DNA of 64,000 nt. Origin: Bin80 sp965116685 (GTDB lineage: Bacteria; Bacteroidota; Rhodothermia; Rhodothermales; Bin80). A program made the position numbers and the translations under genes. Of this stretch, positions 17,037-26,510 are shown one piece after another; within the stretch, counting starts at the first letter, position 1, and each line of letters opens with the position of its first letter. The DNA lies in the NCBI GenBank assembly GCA_965116685.1, contig OZ220707.1, positions 1,612,001 to 1,676,000 on the forward strand. The letters are read 5' to 3'. The notes below the pieces were generated by a model that was not told the origin of the DNA, did no database searches, and worked only from the letters and a program-made list of their open reading frames with translations.

Positions 17037-19973
17037 TTAATCCGTCGGCGGGATCATTGCATCCCGAAGCACCTCTGCCGGATGCAGCACGCGCTCAATA
17101 TCGTAGTGCTGCAACTGATGGCGGCAGCTGGTGCCCGGGGCGACGATCAGTGCATCACTGCCAGCACTGCGCATCTCGGGAACTAGGCGCCTTTCTGCCA
17201 TCTTTCGGGAGATTGCGTAGTGCTCTTTCTCATAGCCAAAGGCACCCGCCATCCCACAACAACTGGAGTCCACCTCACGCACGCGATAGTTTGCAGGTAA
17301 GGCCAGGATTTTTCGTGTTGGCTCCGTCCCTACAAGTGCACGCTGATGACAATGCCCATGCAGCAAAACCTCTTTTGCTGTGCTGGTGAAGGTCATTGGC
17401 AATTGTCCTTCTTCTGCGAGGCGGGCGATAAACTCGTCAAAGAGTACGGCCTGACTAGCAACCACCCGTGCATCTTCACTTTCCGGCAACAGATACAGGT
17501 ATTCGTCACGCATGGATAGCAAACAACTCGGCTCCAAACCAATGATGGGCAGTCCCTGCTTTGCATATGGTAATAACCGCTCAATGGTATCCTTTGCTGC
17601 AGCACGGGCCTTGCTTACCAGCCCCTTCGAAATCAACGGCCGCCCACAGCAGCGATGCCCCGGCAGGATAACCTCAAAGCCGGCTGCCTCCAGCACTTCA
17701 ACGGCTGCAATGGATACATGAGGATCGTTAAAGGTGTTAAAGGTGTCATGAAACAGCACCACCTGCTGCTTCTGTGCTCCATTTCGTGAGCGCTTCCTGA
17801 ACCAGGCAGTAAAGGGATGTCGTGCAAATGCCGGCAGCTTGCGCTGCATGGAGATCCCCAGTGCGCGATCCAGCATGAAACGTACCGGAAAACTCCCCAG
17901 AACCCCGTTGAATACAGGCGCGAGTATGCCGCTGGCCAGTCGACTGACTCTTGCAATATCCCCAAACATGCGACTGCGTAGTGGGATGCCATGCTTCTTG
18001 TAATACTGCGCCAGGAATTCGAATTTGATTTTTGCCATGTCCACCGATGAGGGACACTCAGACTTACATCCTTTACATTCGACACACAGATCCATCACCT
18101 CATACATACGCTTACTGGTCAACTCTTCATGGGGCAATGCACCCGAAAGTGCTGCCCTCAGAGCATTGGCACGACCTCGGGTCGTATGCTCTTCCTCATG
18201 GGTTACCATGAAACTTGGACACATCACTCCCGCCGTTTCCTTGCGACAGATCCCCGCTCCATTACACATCTCCACTGCACGGTCAAATCCATGCTCCTCG
18301 CTGAAGTCAAGATTCAACTCCAGTGGAATCACCTCATAGTCGGGGCCATAACGCAAATTTTCTGTTCCAGCAGGTGCATCCACGACTACCCCCTGATTCA
18401 ACAGTCCATCGGGATCCCAGATTTGCTTCACCTTCTGGTATAGTTGGTACAAGTCCGGCCCAAAAAAACGCTCATTCACCCAGCTCCGCGCCCGTCCATC
18501 TCCATGCTCGCTGGAGAGTGCACCCCCATACCCCTGCAGCAAGTCAACGGCAAACTCAAGGATTTCCGGGATCTTGGCAATCTCCGATGCTTCTTTGGTA
18601 TTAATCAGGGGGCGAATATGGACACAACCCGCACTGGCATGCGCATAATAGGCGACCCGGGTATCCCTCTCCCCACAGAAATGGCCGATTTTTTCTACAT
18701 ACTCTGCCAGGTGCTCGGTTGGAACGGCTGCGTCTTCGATAAAGGGGATCGGCTTATGATCGCCCTTGATACTCATCAACAGCCCCAGGCCTGCTTTCCG
18801 AACCGTCCACACATTGCTCTGTCGACTGGGCTCCAGCACTGGCAGCACACAGTCCTTATGGCCTTGTCCGGCAAGGATGGTGCACAGAGTTTCAATCTTT
18901 GAACGCAGTTCTGATTCGCCACTCCCATAAAATTCTGTAATGAGAATACAATCCGGATCTCCCTCAATGAACGTAGAAAGAAGTCGTGCATATTCGGGGA
19001 CATCCTTACATAATCGCAATCCCAGGTTATCCAATAACTCAATTGCACTGGGATTGGCTTCCAGAATAGCTGGAATTTGTCGGAGTGCTTCTACGGTGGA
19101 ATTGAAGTGGACGATTGCTACGCCTTTGGCCTCCGGGATGGGAACCAGGTTCAGCGTTACATCCTGAATCACTGCCAGGGTCCCCTCCGCACCGCATACC
19201 AGTTTTGCCAGATTAAACCGATTGTCCTGGGGAACCTTGAAGGATACAGCTTCCCCAACAAACCGATCCAAGTTGTACCCTCCACAGCGCCGCCAGTGGC
19301 GAGGTGTTCCCTCAATAATTGTTTCGCGATGCTCTGGCGATTCGACTAGCTCTATCATGCCCCGATAGAGCCTTCCCTCCGCACCACTTCGCTGTGCCCT
19401 CTTTTTGATTTCTTCTGCTCCTACGGGCCCTAGATGTGCCTGTGCGCCGTCACTCAGCACGACATTCATATTGAGGACATGATCGGCCGTCATGCCATAA
19501 CAGATGGAATGGCTTCCAGTTGAGTTATTGCTGACAATCCCTCCCAAAGCAGCTCGATTACTGCTGGCTGGATCCGGGCCGAACTGCAATCCGGTCGGTG
19601 CGATGCTGTGGTTGAGTTGATCCAGGACAAGGCCCGGCTCCGCCCGTACCCAGCCTTCTGCCTCGTTCACTTCCAGGATTCGATTTAAATGACGAGTAAA
19701 ATCCATGACCACTGCTTCGGAAACCGCCTGTCCAGCGAGGCTGCTACCCCCGGTCCGAGGAAGAATCGGGATGCCAAATTTGGCAGCGAGCGTAACCGCC
19801 GCGTGCACATCATCCCTTGAAGCCGGAAAAAAGACGCCATGCGGCATCACACTGTAAATGCTGGCATCCGTACTGTAGAGGACGCGGCTATATTCGTCCG
19901 CCCGAACCTCTCCCTGGCTCTCCCTTTTGAGTGCACGCAAAAAATCTGCCAACGCCAGATCCTTGTTTTGCAT
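17037..19973 (-). CDS. FAD-linked oxidase/Fe-S protein (YdiJ-like D-2-hydroxyacid dehydrogenase)
   Basis: 978-residue fusion. The N-terminal half is a PCMH-type FAD-binding domain (PRTGGSSLAGQAV, GGIVSNNSTGSHSICYG) followed by the FAD-oxidase C-terminal domain. The second half is a GlpC-like ferredoxin region with CVECKGCKSECPS plus CNGAGICRK...MCPSF cysteines, then two cysteine-rich CCG modules (CCGRPLISKG and CCGMAGAFG). This GlcD-GlcF fusion matches the YdiJ class, whose members oxidise D-2-hydroxyglutarate or D-lactate and pass electrons to a membrane carrier. Length is close to E. coli YdiJ (1018). The start overlaps the end of the remnant gene upstream. Confidence 0.88.
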   Translation of the reverse strand: MQNKDLALADFLRALKRESQGEVRADEYSRVLYSTDASIYSVMPHGVFFPASRDDVHAAVTLAAKFGIPILPRTGGSSLAGQAVSEAVVMDFTRHLNRILEVNEAEGWVRAEPGLVLDQLNHSIAPTGLQFGPDPASSNRAALGGIVSNNSTGSHSICYGMTADHVLNMNVVLSDGAQAHLGPVGAEEIKKRAQRSGAEGRLYRGMIELVESPEHRETIIEGTPRHWRRCGGYNLDRFVGEAVSFKVPQDNRFNLAKLVCGAEGTLAVIQDVTLNLVPIPEAKGVAIVHFNSTVEALRQIPAILEANPSAIELLDNLGLRLCKDVPEYARLLSTFIEGDPDCILITEFYGSGESELRSKIETLCTILAGQGHKDCVLPVLEPSRQSNVWTVRKAGLGLLMSIKGDHKPIPFIEDAAVPTEHLAEYVEKIGHFCGERDTRVAYYAHASAGCVHIRPLINTKEASEIAKIPEILEFAVDLLQGYGGALSSEHGDGRARSWVNERFFGPDLYQLYQKVKQIWDPDGLLNQGVVVDAPAGTENLRYGPDYEVIPLELNLDFSEEHGFDRAVEMCNGAGICRKETAGVMCPSFMVTHEEEHTTRGRANALRAALSGALPHEELTSKRMYEVMDLCVECKGCKSECPSSVDMAKIKFEFLAQYYKKHGIPLRSRMFGDIARVSRLASGILAPVFNGVLGSFPVRFMLDRALGISMQRKLPAFARHPFTAWFRKRSRNGAQKQQVVLFHDTFNTFNDPHVSIAAVEVLEAAGFEVILPGHRCCGRPLISKGLVSKARAAAKDTIERLLPYAKQGLPIIGLEPSCLLSMRDEYLYLLPESEDARVVASQAVLFDEFIARLAEEGQLPMTFTSTAKEVLLHGHCHQRALVGTEPTRKILALPANYRVREVDSSCCGMAGAFGYEKEHYAISRKMAERRLVPEMRSAGSDALIVAPGTSCRHQLQHYDIERVLHPAEVLRDAMIPPTD

Positions 19974-20218
19974 TAATCGCTATTACTGGTGTACAGGATT
20001 CTCCAGATCCGGTCTCGCATTGAGTCAGCTACATACACGTCACCATTCTCTCGAACCACCAAGTGTCGTGCCCACCCTAGTGAGTCTGCCACCACGACTG
20101 CATAAAACCCGGCCGGCAGGAGTAATCCGTCACTGTCTTCCAAACAGGTGGGTTCCTGGAATTGCTTCACCGCACAGGCCGCAATTAGCAAGAAAGGAAG
20201 TATGGCAGATGATTTCAT
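19973..20218 (-). pseudogene. 3'-truncated secreted sugar/sorbosone-dehydrogenase-like remnant
   Basis: 81-residue frame with a signal peptide and lipobox (MKSSAILPFLLIAACAV). It then reads LPAGFYAVVVADSLGWARHLVVRENGDVYVA, the N-terminal blade pattern of secreted PQQ/sorbosone dehydrogenase-like beta-propellers, and stops at ILYTSNSD. Relatives are several hundred residues, so only the start survives. Its ATG overlaps the ruvB stop (ATGA), as in an intact operon, which implies a full gene once followed ruvB and lost its 3' part by deletion. Confidence 0.6.
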
Positions 20219-21771
20219 TCGGGGGGTTCCGTGTTTTGATCACCAAAGAGCATCGGCATTTCGCCGGGAATTTTTCGGTTGAAGTGCTGATAGGCCCGTT
20301 TTGTGGCAATACGCCCCCGGGAAGTGCGCTGCATGTATCCCTCCTGGATCAGGTAGGGTTCATAGACTTCTTCGATGGTGCCTGATTCTTCGCCCACCGA
20401 TACGGACAGAGTCGAGAGTCCGGCAGGCCCCCCATCAAATTTATCAATCAGACTCAGAAGAATGCGTGTATCCATGTCGTCAAGTCCTTCTGTGTCTACA
20501 TCCAGGGCGGTGAGTGCTCGGTCAGCTGTTTTGAGACTGATACAACCATCCCCTTCGACTTGTGCAAAATCCCGTGCGCGACGTAGAAGGCGGTTTGCAA
20601 TGCGCGGAGTCCCCCGGCTTCGACGGGCGATTTCCCATGCCCCCTTCTTTTCAATTGAGACGTTCAGGATGCTTGCAGAGCGCATCAGGATCGCCTGAAG
20701 CAGTTCAGTACTGTAGTAATCATATCGAAAATCTATCCCGAACCGGCTGCGCAGGGGAGCAGTCAGTAATCCTTTTCGTGTGGTTGCTCCAACCATTGTA
20801 AACCTGGGAAGCGGAATTTTTACACTTCGGGCATTGGGACCACTGTCAATGACAATGTCAATATAATAATCCTCCATGGCCGAATAGAGATATTCTTCGA
20901 CCAGCGGGGACAGCCGATGCATTTCATCAATGAACAGGACATCGCCTTCTTTCAATTTCGTAAGGATTCCTGCCAGATCTGCCGGCTTATCAAGAACGGG
21001 GCCGGATGAAGTCGTGATTGAGGCCCCCATTTCCTCTGCGATAATATGGCCAAGCGTTGTGTTGTGGTTACAGAAACCGTTCCCGATAAATGAATGTGAC
21101 TCGGGAACGACAAAATCGAAGGTTTCTGCCTCTGATGACTCAATCCGCGTGACTGTAGCCCACTCAAACGGACGTGTTATTTTGGGTCTTTCCGGATGAG
21201 AGCCTCCCAGGGCGGCTATATCTCTGCCCGTCAGGCCGAGCCCCCTCTGGCCTATGGACAAGTTCTTTGGACATACCAAAACATCATCCCCTTCCTTGAT
21301 GGATGCGAGGGGGCGCCAAGTCAGAGAACCTTGCCTTTCTGCCAATAATGGATGTCTTGGTGTGCCTTCTATAGATTGACCACGGTTCGTACTGAGGCGG
21401 ATCGTAGGCCCGCACCCACTCGCATATACATGCGACGTACGCTCGGCTCCACATGCCCCCATAACGGTCACGGTATGCTTCCTGTATTCCCCAGGTCTCA
21501 GGTTATCCGGAATCAGACATCCCATGGGGACATCACCTTCTGGAGTTTGAATTTGTGTATCTGCGGTCACACACTTTCCTAATCCTGGGGGGCCGGACAA
21601 GAGTACATGGTCCAGCGCTTCTTCGCGCTCTAGAGCAGCCTGCATAAATATGCTCAGATTGCTCTTGATTTTATCCTGTCCGATGAAATCTTTCAGCTTT
21701 CGTGGCCGAAGCCGTCTCTCAAAATCTTCATCGTGCATTTTGGGTGCAACGGTACCCGGACGATCAGTCAT
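20215..21771 (-). CDS. ruvB: Holliday junction helicase RuvB, intein-containing
   Basis: 518-residue precursor of the branch-migration motor. The AAA+ Walker A GPPGLGK (residues 60-66) is split from TTLGHIIAEEMG by an intein at 67-237. After removal 347 residues remain, a normal RuvB length. Walker B DVLFIDEMHRLSP, sensor region and the C-terminal winged-helix (RTSRGRIATKRAYQHF) are intact. The unspliced protein cannot bind ATP properly, so activity depends on splicing. It overlaps the downstream remnant by 4 bp and is divergent from rpoN. ruvA and ruvC are not in the window. Confidence 0.96.
   Translation of the reverse strand: MTDRPGTVAPKMHDEDFERRLRPRKLKDFIGQDKIKSNLSIFMQAALEREEALDHVLLSGPPGLGKCVTADTQIQTPEGDVPMGCLIPDNLRPGEYRKHTVTVMGACGAERTSHVYASGCGPTIRLSTNRGQSIEGTPRHPLLAERQGSLTWRPLASIKEGDDVLVCPKNLSIGQRGLGLTGRDIAALGGSHPERPKITRPFEWATVTRIESSEAETFDFVVPESHSFIGNGFCNHNTTLGHIIAEEMGASITTSSGPVLDKPADLAGILTKLKEGDVLFIDEMHRLSPLVEEYLYSAMEDYYIDIVIDSGPNARSVKIPLPRFTMVGATTRKGLLTAPLRSRFGIDFRYDYYSTELLQAILMRSASILNVSIEKKGAWEIARRSRGTPRIANRLLRRARDFAQVEGDGCISLKTADRALTALDVDTEGLDDMDTRILLSLIDKFDGGPAGLSTLSVSVGEESGTIEEVYEPYLIQEGYMQRTSRGRIATKRAYQHFNRKIPGEMPMLFGDQNTEPPE
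21061..21573 (-). other. RuvB mini-intein (171 residues) in Walker A
   Basis: Begins with Cys (CVTADTQIQTPEG) directly after the Walker A Lys and ends GNGFCNHN before Thr+1. Block B is recognisable as EGTPRHPLL (TxxH), and block F as TFDFVVPESHSFIGNG. With 171 residues there is no homing endonuclease domain. Cys1, penultimate His, terminal Asn and Thr+1 are all present, so splicing is expected. It is not closely similar to the dnaE intein in this window. Confidence 0.95.
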
Positions 21772-21830
21772 AAGTATATAGGAGACGAATTGTGTATTGC
21801 ATGAATTATCTAGAGTATTCTCTGCTCAGG

Positions 21831-21861
21831 TTGCAAACCCCGTAGCCACCTGCTACGTTTC
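21831..21861 (+). promoter_or_regulatory. Probable rpoN promoter
   Basis: TTG at 21831-21833, 20-nt spacer, TACGTTTC at 21854-21861 (seven of eight positions of TAnnTTTG). Ends 41 bp before the rpoN ATG. Confidence 0.4.
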
Positions 21862-21902
21862 AAGTACCGGTTGCGACTAAACATAAGATAGATCCTCAAA
21901 AT

Positions 21903-23345
21903 ATGCTGAATCTGAGCCAGGAGCTAAGGCTACAGCAGAAGCTGTCCCCTCAGCAGATCCAGTACATCAAATTATTGCAACTGCCAACCCTTGCTTTGCA
22001 GCAGCGCATTCAGCAGGAGCTGGAAATGAATCCTCTTCTGGAAGAGGGGGCGCCGGATGAAATCATATCGGGGGCTGAGGAAGAGTCTATGGAAAGCAGT
22101 AATGAAGAAGAATTTGATTTGGAAGACTTGCTCCCGGATGTAGATGACCTGTATGGATACAAAGCCCGCGTAGATAATCATCAGGAGGACCGAGAGACAC
22201 CAATCACATCCGCGGAATCCATGACGGATTATCTGCGCAGTCAGAAAGGATTTTTGAATCTGGACCGACGGGACACGTTGATTGCAGAACAAATCATTGG
22301 ATCCATCGATGAGGACGGTTACCTGAGACGAGAACTCGCTTCGATCGTCGATGATATTACATTCAATTACCGGGAGGAACTCTCAGAAAAGGATGTACTG
22401 CGTGTCTTGCGTTGTATTCAGCGGCTTGACCCGCCTGGCATTGCAGCGCGCAGCGTACAGGAATGTCTACTCATCCAACTGGAACTGATGCCAGAGGATA
22501 CTCCCGGACATGCTGTTGCTGTTCAGGTGATCACCAAGCTATTTGCTGCTTTTTCCCGAAGACAGTATGGGCGGATCATAGAGCGTCTGAATATTGGCGA
22601 TGCCTCTCTCAAAGCTGCTATAGACCTGATCCAGTCCTGCAATCCGAAGCCTGGTGAGGGTGCGATCACGCCCCAGGAAAACTATGTGATACCTGATTTC
22701 CTGGTTCGGAAATCGGATCAATCGTTTGTGATTCAGCTCAATTCCGGCAATTTCCCGACACTCTCGGTCTCCAAACCTTACCGGGAGATGATGGAGAAAA
22801 TGTTTGCAGACAAGAAATCTGATTCCGCGAAGACCTCGGATACCCAAACTAGGCAATTCCTTCGATCCAAACTTGAGTCAGCAAAGTGGTTTATTGATGC
22901 GGTACAGCAGCGCCGTAAAACCATGCTATCGGTCATGCGTGAGATCGTCTCCTTCCAGGAAGCCTTCTTCACCTACGGGGAGGGTCACTTGCGCCCGCTG
23001 ATCCTCAAGGATATTGCTGAACGGATCAATATGGATATTTCCACGATCAGCCGCGTAGTGAGTGGCAAATATGTTCAATGTGGTTTTGGCGTCTATGAAC
23101 TCAAGTATTTTTTCTCCGAGGGAGTCGCGACCGATGCCGGCATCAGCGTGTCGAACAAAGAAGTCAAGTCCATTATTGCCGCAATGATTGAGCAAGAGGA
23201 CAAAACGAATCCATTAACGGATCAGGAAATCACGGCCAATTTGAAGGAGCAGGGATACCATATTGCACGACGCACGGTCTCCAAGTACCGAATACAACTG
23301 GCGCTGCCGGTCGCTCGGCTGCGAAGAGAGATTGTTTTGACATGA
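21903..23345 (+). CDS. rpoN: RNA polymerase sigma-54 factor
   Basis: 480-residue sigma-54. The Gln/Leu-rich activator-interacting region I is at the N-terminus (LRLQQKLSPQQIQYIKLLQL), followed by an acidic region II (~residues 45-85), the core-binding domain, the DNA-binding HTH (DISTISRVVSGKYVQ) and the RpoN box ARRTVSKYR near residue 456. All functional elements are present. It is divergent from ruvB with 131 bp between them. No sigma-54 activator is in this window. Confidence 0.96.
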   Translation: MLNLSQELRLQQKLSPQQIQYIKLLQLPTLALQQRIQQELEMNPLLEEGAPDEIISGAEEESMESSNEEEFDLEDLLPDVDDLYGYKARVDNHQEDRETPITSAESMTDYLRSQKGFLNLDRRDTLIAEQIIGSIDEDGYLRRELASIVDDITFNYREELSEKDVLRVLRCIQRLDPPGIAARSVQECLLIQLELMPEDTPGHAVAVQVITKLFAAFSRRQYGRIIERLNIGDASLKAAIDLIQSCNPKPGEGAITPQENYVIPDFLVRKSDQSFVIQLNSGNFPTLSVSKPYREMMEKMFADKKSDSAKTSDTQTRQFLRSKLESAKWFIDAVQQRRKTMLSVMREIVSFQEAFFTYGEGHLRPLILKDIAERINMDISTISRVVSGKYVQCGFGVYELKYFFSEGVATDAGISVSNKEVKSIIAAMIEQEDKTNPLTDQEITANLKEQGYHIARRTVSKYRIQLALPVARLRREIVLT

Positions 23346-23602
23346 TCACGAATGTACGCGGTGAGTTGTCTTTCCTTTATCCGAACAACTATACGCCAAT
23401 GCGAAATTCCGTTGTGGTAAAAAGTCAGAAAATCTGAGGAAGATGTGGCCGAAAGTAAAGATCCAATTCTGATTTGGGCGTCTCGCTTTGCCATCTTGTC
23501 TTGAAGTCAAGGATCTCAATAAAGTCAACCGTACTCATCCATTTGACATTTAGCTAATCGTAAAATATCAGGTATCTGGCGATCCCCCCTTGGGGATGAC
23601 AA

Positions 23603-26296
23603 CTACAGCAAGCTTGGTTTATATGTGAATTTCAGAATCAAGTAGCGCCCCAAGGACTCTGTACGAGCTTCCTGAATGTAGGTAGCTCCATTGGTGAATA
23701 TTATCCCGTGATTCTGGTTTAACAGATCATGAATCTCAAGTTGTATACTGCCTCTACCTCCAAGCAGGAAGCGTGACAAGGATAAATCCAAAAGGCCGAT
23801 ATTTTGATTGGCCTCAAATATATCACGGTCATGGATTCGATAGTGAAAACTCACATCTAACAGCCAGTTGTTGCGAACATATCCGCTGATATGGGTCGTA
23901 ACCCTGCCGGTCACATAGTTCTGGTTCAGTTCGTGGTTAAGCGAGTATTTGATCTTGCTCCAATAGACTCGCCCACTCATAGTCACATCAAAGACGTCTC
24001 CCCGATAGTACTCCAAGTCCAACCTGAGGCCATTGCGCCGTAAATCTCCAATATTTTCCACACCATTAATTAATTCAAGCTTCCGATTAACATCCATCTT
24101 TCCACTTAGATTCCATCTGAGCCCTAAACGATAGATATGTGTTCCGATTCCGACTCCTGCATCTCCAGACCATGCTCCATCCAAATTCATTTCACGAATT
24201 CTCTGGCGTGAATTCTGATCTATTGTGCGGTCAAGTACGATGCTGTTCTGCGTGTAGGAAATCCCTGTGTTTACGCTCAGTCTCAGTCTAGAGTAGCTTA
24301 GCTTATGACGGTACTGAATATTCCAATCATGATGATATTCCGGGGTAAGTGCAGGATTACCCTGATAGGTACGGAGTGAGCTACTGTTATCTAAATATGG
24401 CTGCAATTGTTGTGTCGTGGGTTCGCGTGTGCTGGTTCTGTAGAAGAAATCCAATTCCCCACTGCTCCCAAATTCTTTTTTACCCAGAATATAAGGGAGA
24501 AGATGTGTATAGCTTCTTCTAATCTTTTGATCAGGCATCAAAACCGTAATCCCTTTGCGTCTAGAGTGTTGAGCTTCCAAATCTGCACTAATGAACCACG
24601 AGCGATCCTCAGCATACCAACCGTAGCCTATCCCAGAGCTCAAATAGGTATGATTCTCGGAAAGACCATCACTGAGAGCTTCGATTTGCAACTGCTGCCC
24701 GCGAGCAAGATCAAAAAACAACTTTTCACTGTCTAGTCTTCGGGAGGATCTTTGAATATAAGCGGTCAATGTCCGTCCTGATTGAAGGGGCTGAACCAAC
24801 TGGAGGCGCTGTGAATGTCGGAACGAACTATTGTGTTGTTCCTGTAATTGATGGAGTTCTTCTTGCGAAATTATTTCGTCTGGCATGAACAGGAGAGCAT
24901 CTGTATACAGATTGTTATTTGCATCTCGGTTTTGTCCAGAAGCCGTGGTCTCAAGGACTAGACTTCGCCCATTTTCAGAAATTCGTTTACGCCAAGTTAG
25001 GTGCAATGAACTTCTCAAATGATCTAATGAATTATCGGAGAGTGCCTTTTCAGAACTCTGCGGCACCCCCGAATGATCCTCCAAGCGTTCCACACCATTA
25101 TGTTTGAGTGTAGAGACAGCTTTTGTGAGACTACCCCGAAGAACTATGTCGTGCCCTTCTCCCAATTTTATTTCGGCATTGAGACCAATGTCATGGGAGA
25201 GATCATTGGACTCTTGGTTGCTTGACTTATTACTGAAAGAGGATTGAGTACTTCCCAGCAACTGATGTCGAAAAAAGCTATTTTCCTTGTCTTTTTCTGC
25301 ATCTGCAAAGAGATAGCTTACGTTGAGTGTGGTATGAGATGCGACCTCTTGGTTCAAATTAAGTCCCAATCCCAAAGATTCGGTATAGCCAACAACGTCA
25401 GTTCCGCGAAAATTCCTGACCCCTGTGATCCCTTTGAGTTGCTGATCGCTGAATCCAGGCTGATTAACATTTTCTCCACTTCCAATGAATGCAACCTGTG
25501 TTCTGGGAGCAAATCTGAACAATGTTCCTTCTCCTAAATAACGCTTCCAAACTGAATCTTCCACTCCGAAGCCACCGGTCGCCTGCCCCAAAAACCCGCT
25601 CTTTGCTTCTTGGGTTAGCTCCAAGTTTATGGTTTTTTCTTCCAGACCATCCGGTACTCCTGTCAGTTCCGCTAAATCCGAAGGCTTATCAAAAACCTGT
25701 ACCTGATCTACAGCATCCGCAGGGAGATTCTTTGTAGCAATCGTCGGATCATCACCAAAAAACTCTTTCCCCTCCACCAGAACATTCTCAACTATTTCTC
25801 CATGCGCGGTAATCGTGCCACTACGATCCACATGAATGCCGGGTAGTCTACGCAACAAATCTTCCACCATATCCTGTGGGCGCTGCATAAAAGCCAAGGC
25901 ATTGTATTCGATTGTATCTCCCCGGATTGTGAAGGGTAACCGTTCCTCAAGAACAACAAATTCCTCCAGTACTTTGGTCTGAGTTGAGAGCCTTAAATTA
26001 CCTACATCAATATTTTGGTCTACTATATCAAAATCATGCAAGAGGATCTCGAGACCGAGAAATGAAACCTGCAGTGTATAGACGTCCGGTTTCAAGCCGT
26101 CAATATTAAACCGACCATCCTCTCGAGACGTACCGAACCCTACCAGAATGGAGTCGGCCCGTGTCGTCACGACTACTGATGCATTGACCAAAACTGTGCC
26201 AGACGAGTCCGCCAAGGAACCCGTTACAGTAAACTCCTGACCGTATGCTAGATTGCACAGAAACAGCGCAAATGTCATAAAGACCCATCTCATCAA
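23603..26296 (-). CDS. TonB-dependent outer-membrane receptor (carboxypeptidase-regulatory plus beta-barrel)
   Basis: 897-residue outer-membrane protein. Signal peptide at 1-19 (MMRWVFMTFALFLCNLAYG), then a carboxypeptidase-regulatory-like domain (about 22-100, with LADSSGTVLVNASVVV), a plug-like domain containing RPQDMVEDLLRRLPGIHVD and VLVEGKEFFGDDP, and an outer-membrane beta-barrel to the C-terminus, ending in an aromatic-poor LKFTYKPSLL. This is the architecture of the 'outer membrane beta-barrel' receptors paired with GLPGLI proteins. A GLPGLI gene lies 214 bp upstream on the same strand, but a terminator separates them. Substrate unknown. Confidence 0.88.
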   Translation of the reverse strand: MMRWVFMTFALFLCNLAYGQEFTVTGSLADSSGTVLVNASVVVTTRADSILVGFGTSREDGRFNIDGLKPDVYTLQVSFLGLEILLHDFDIVDQNIDVGNLRLSTQTKVLEEFVVLEERLPFTIRGDTIEYNALAFMQRPQDMVEDLLRRLPGIHVDRSGTITAHGEIVENVLVEGKEFFGDDPTIATKNLPADAVDQVQVFDKPSDLAELTGVPDGLEEKTINLELTQEAKSGFLGQATGGFGVEDSVWKRYLGEGTLFRFAPRTQVAFIGSGENVNQPGFSDQQLKGITGVRNFRGTDVVGYTESLGLGLNLNQEVASHTTLNVSYLFADAEKDKENSFFRHQLLGSTQSSFSNKSSNQESNDLSHDIGLNAEIKLGEGHDIVLRGSLTKAVSTLKHNGVERLEDHSGVPQSSEKALSDNSLDHLRSSLHLTWRKRISENGRSLVLETTASGQNRDANNNLYTDALLFMPDEIISQEELHQLQEQHNSSFRHSQRLQLVQPLQSGRTLTAYIQRSSRRLDSEKLFFDLARGQQLQIEALSDGLSENHTYLSSGIGYGWYAEDRSWFISADLEAQHSRRKGITVLMPDQKIRRSYTHLLPYILGKKEFGSSGELDFFYRTSTREPTTQQLQPYLDNSSSLRTYQGNPALTPEYHHDWNIQYRHKLSYSRLRLSVNTGISYTQNSIVLDRTIDQNSRQRIREMNLDGAWSGDAGVGIGTHIYRLGLRWNLSGKMDVNRKLELINGVENIGDLRRNGLRLDLEYYRGDVFDVTMSGRVYWSKIKYSLNHELNQNYVTGRVTTHISGYVRNNWLLDVSFHYRIHDRDIFEANQNIGLLDLSLSRFLLGGRGSIQLEIHDLLNQNHGIIFTNGATYIQEARTESLGRYLILKFTYKPSLL

Positions 26297-26330
26297 TCAG
26301 GGTATCCGAGGTCGAAAACAAGGTTTAAGA

Positions 26331-26364
26331 CAAAAGGCAGTGCAATAAGCATTGTTGCACTGCC
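26331..26364 (-). terminator. Rho-independent terminator between GLPGLI and receptor genes
   Basis: Perfect 10-bp stem GGCAGTGCAA / TTGCACTGCC (26336-26345 with 26355-26364), 9-nt loop, followed on the minus strand by TTTTG. It should stop transcripts coming from the GLPGLI gene before the receptor, so the receptor needs its own promoter in the ~35 bp that remain, or readthrough. Confidence 0.7.
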
Positions 26365-26510
26365 AAATATCCAATATCCAAGTAGCTTCACGAAAATCGT
26401 TAAGCAGAAACTATGATAGGTTCCAGCTAGTGGGAAAGGAACCTGCATCACTTAGGTTCAAAAAAACGGTCATCTTTCCAAGAATAGAACTTCGACCCGG
26501 GGAAAGAACC

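Noticed and set aside
23582..23597. ATCCCC...GGGGAT hairpin after the TonB receptor as terminator
   Set aside because: No T-run on either strand and only 6 bp of stem.
26418..26444. AGGTTCC...GGAACCT inverted repeat upstream of the terminator
   Set aside because: No T-run and no clear link to a regulator; may be chance.
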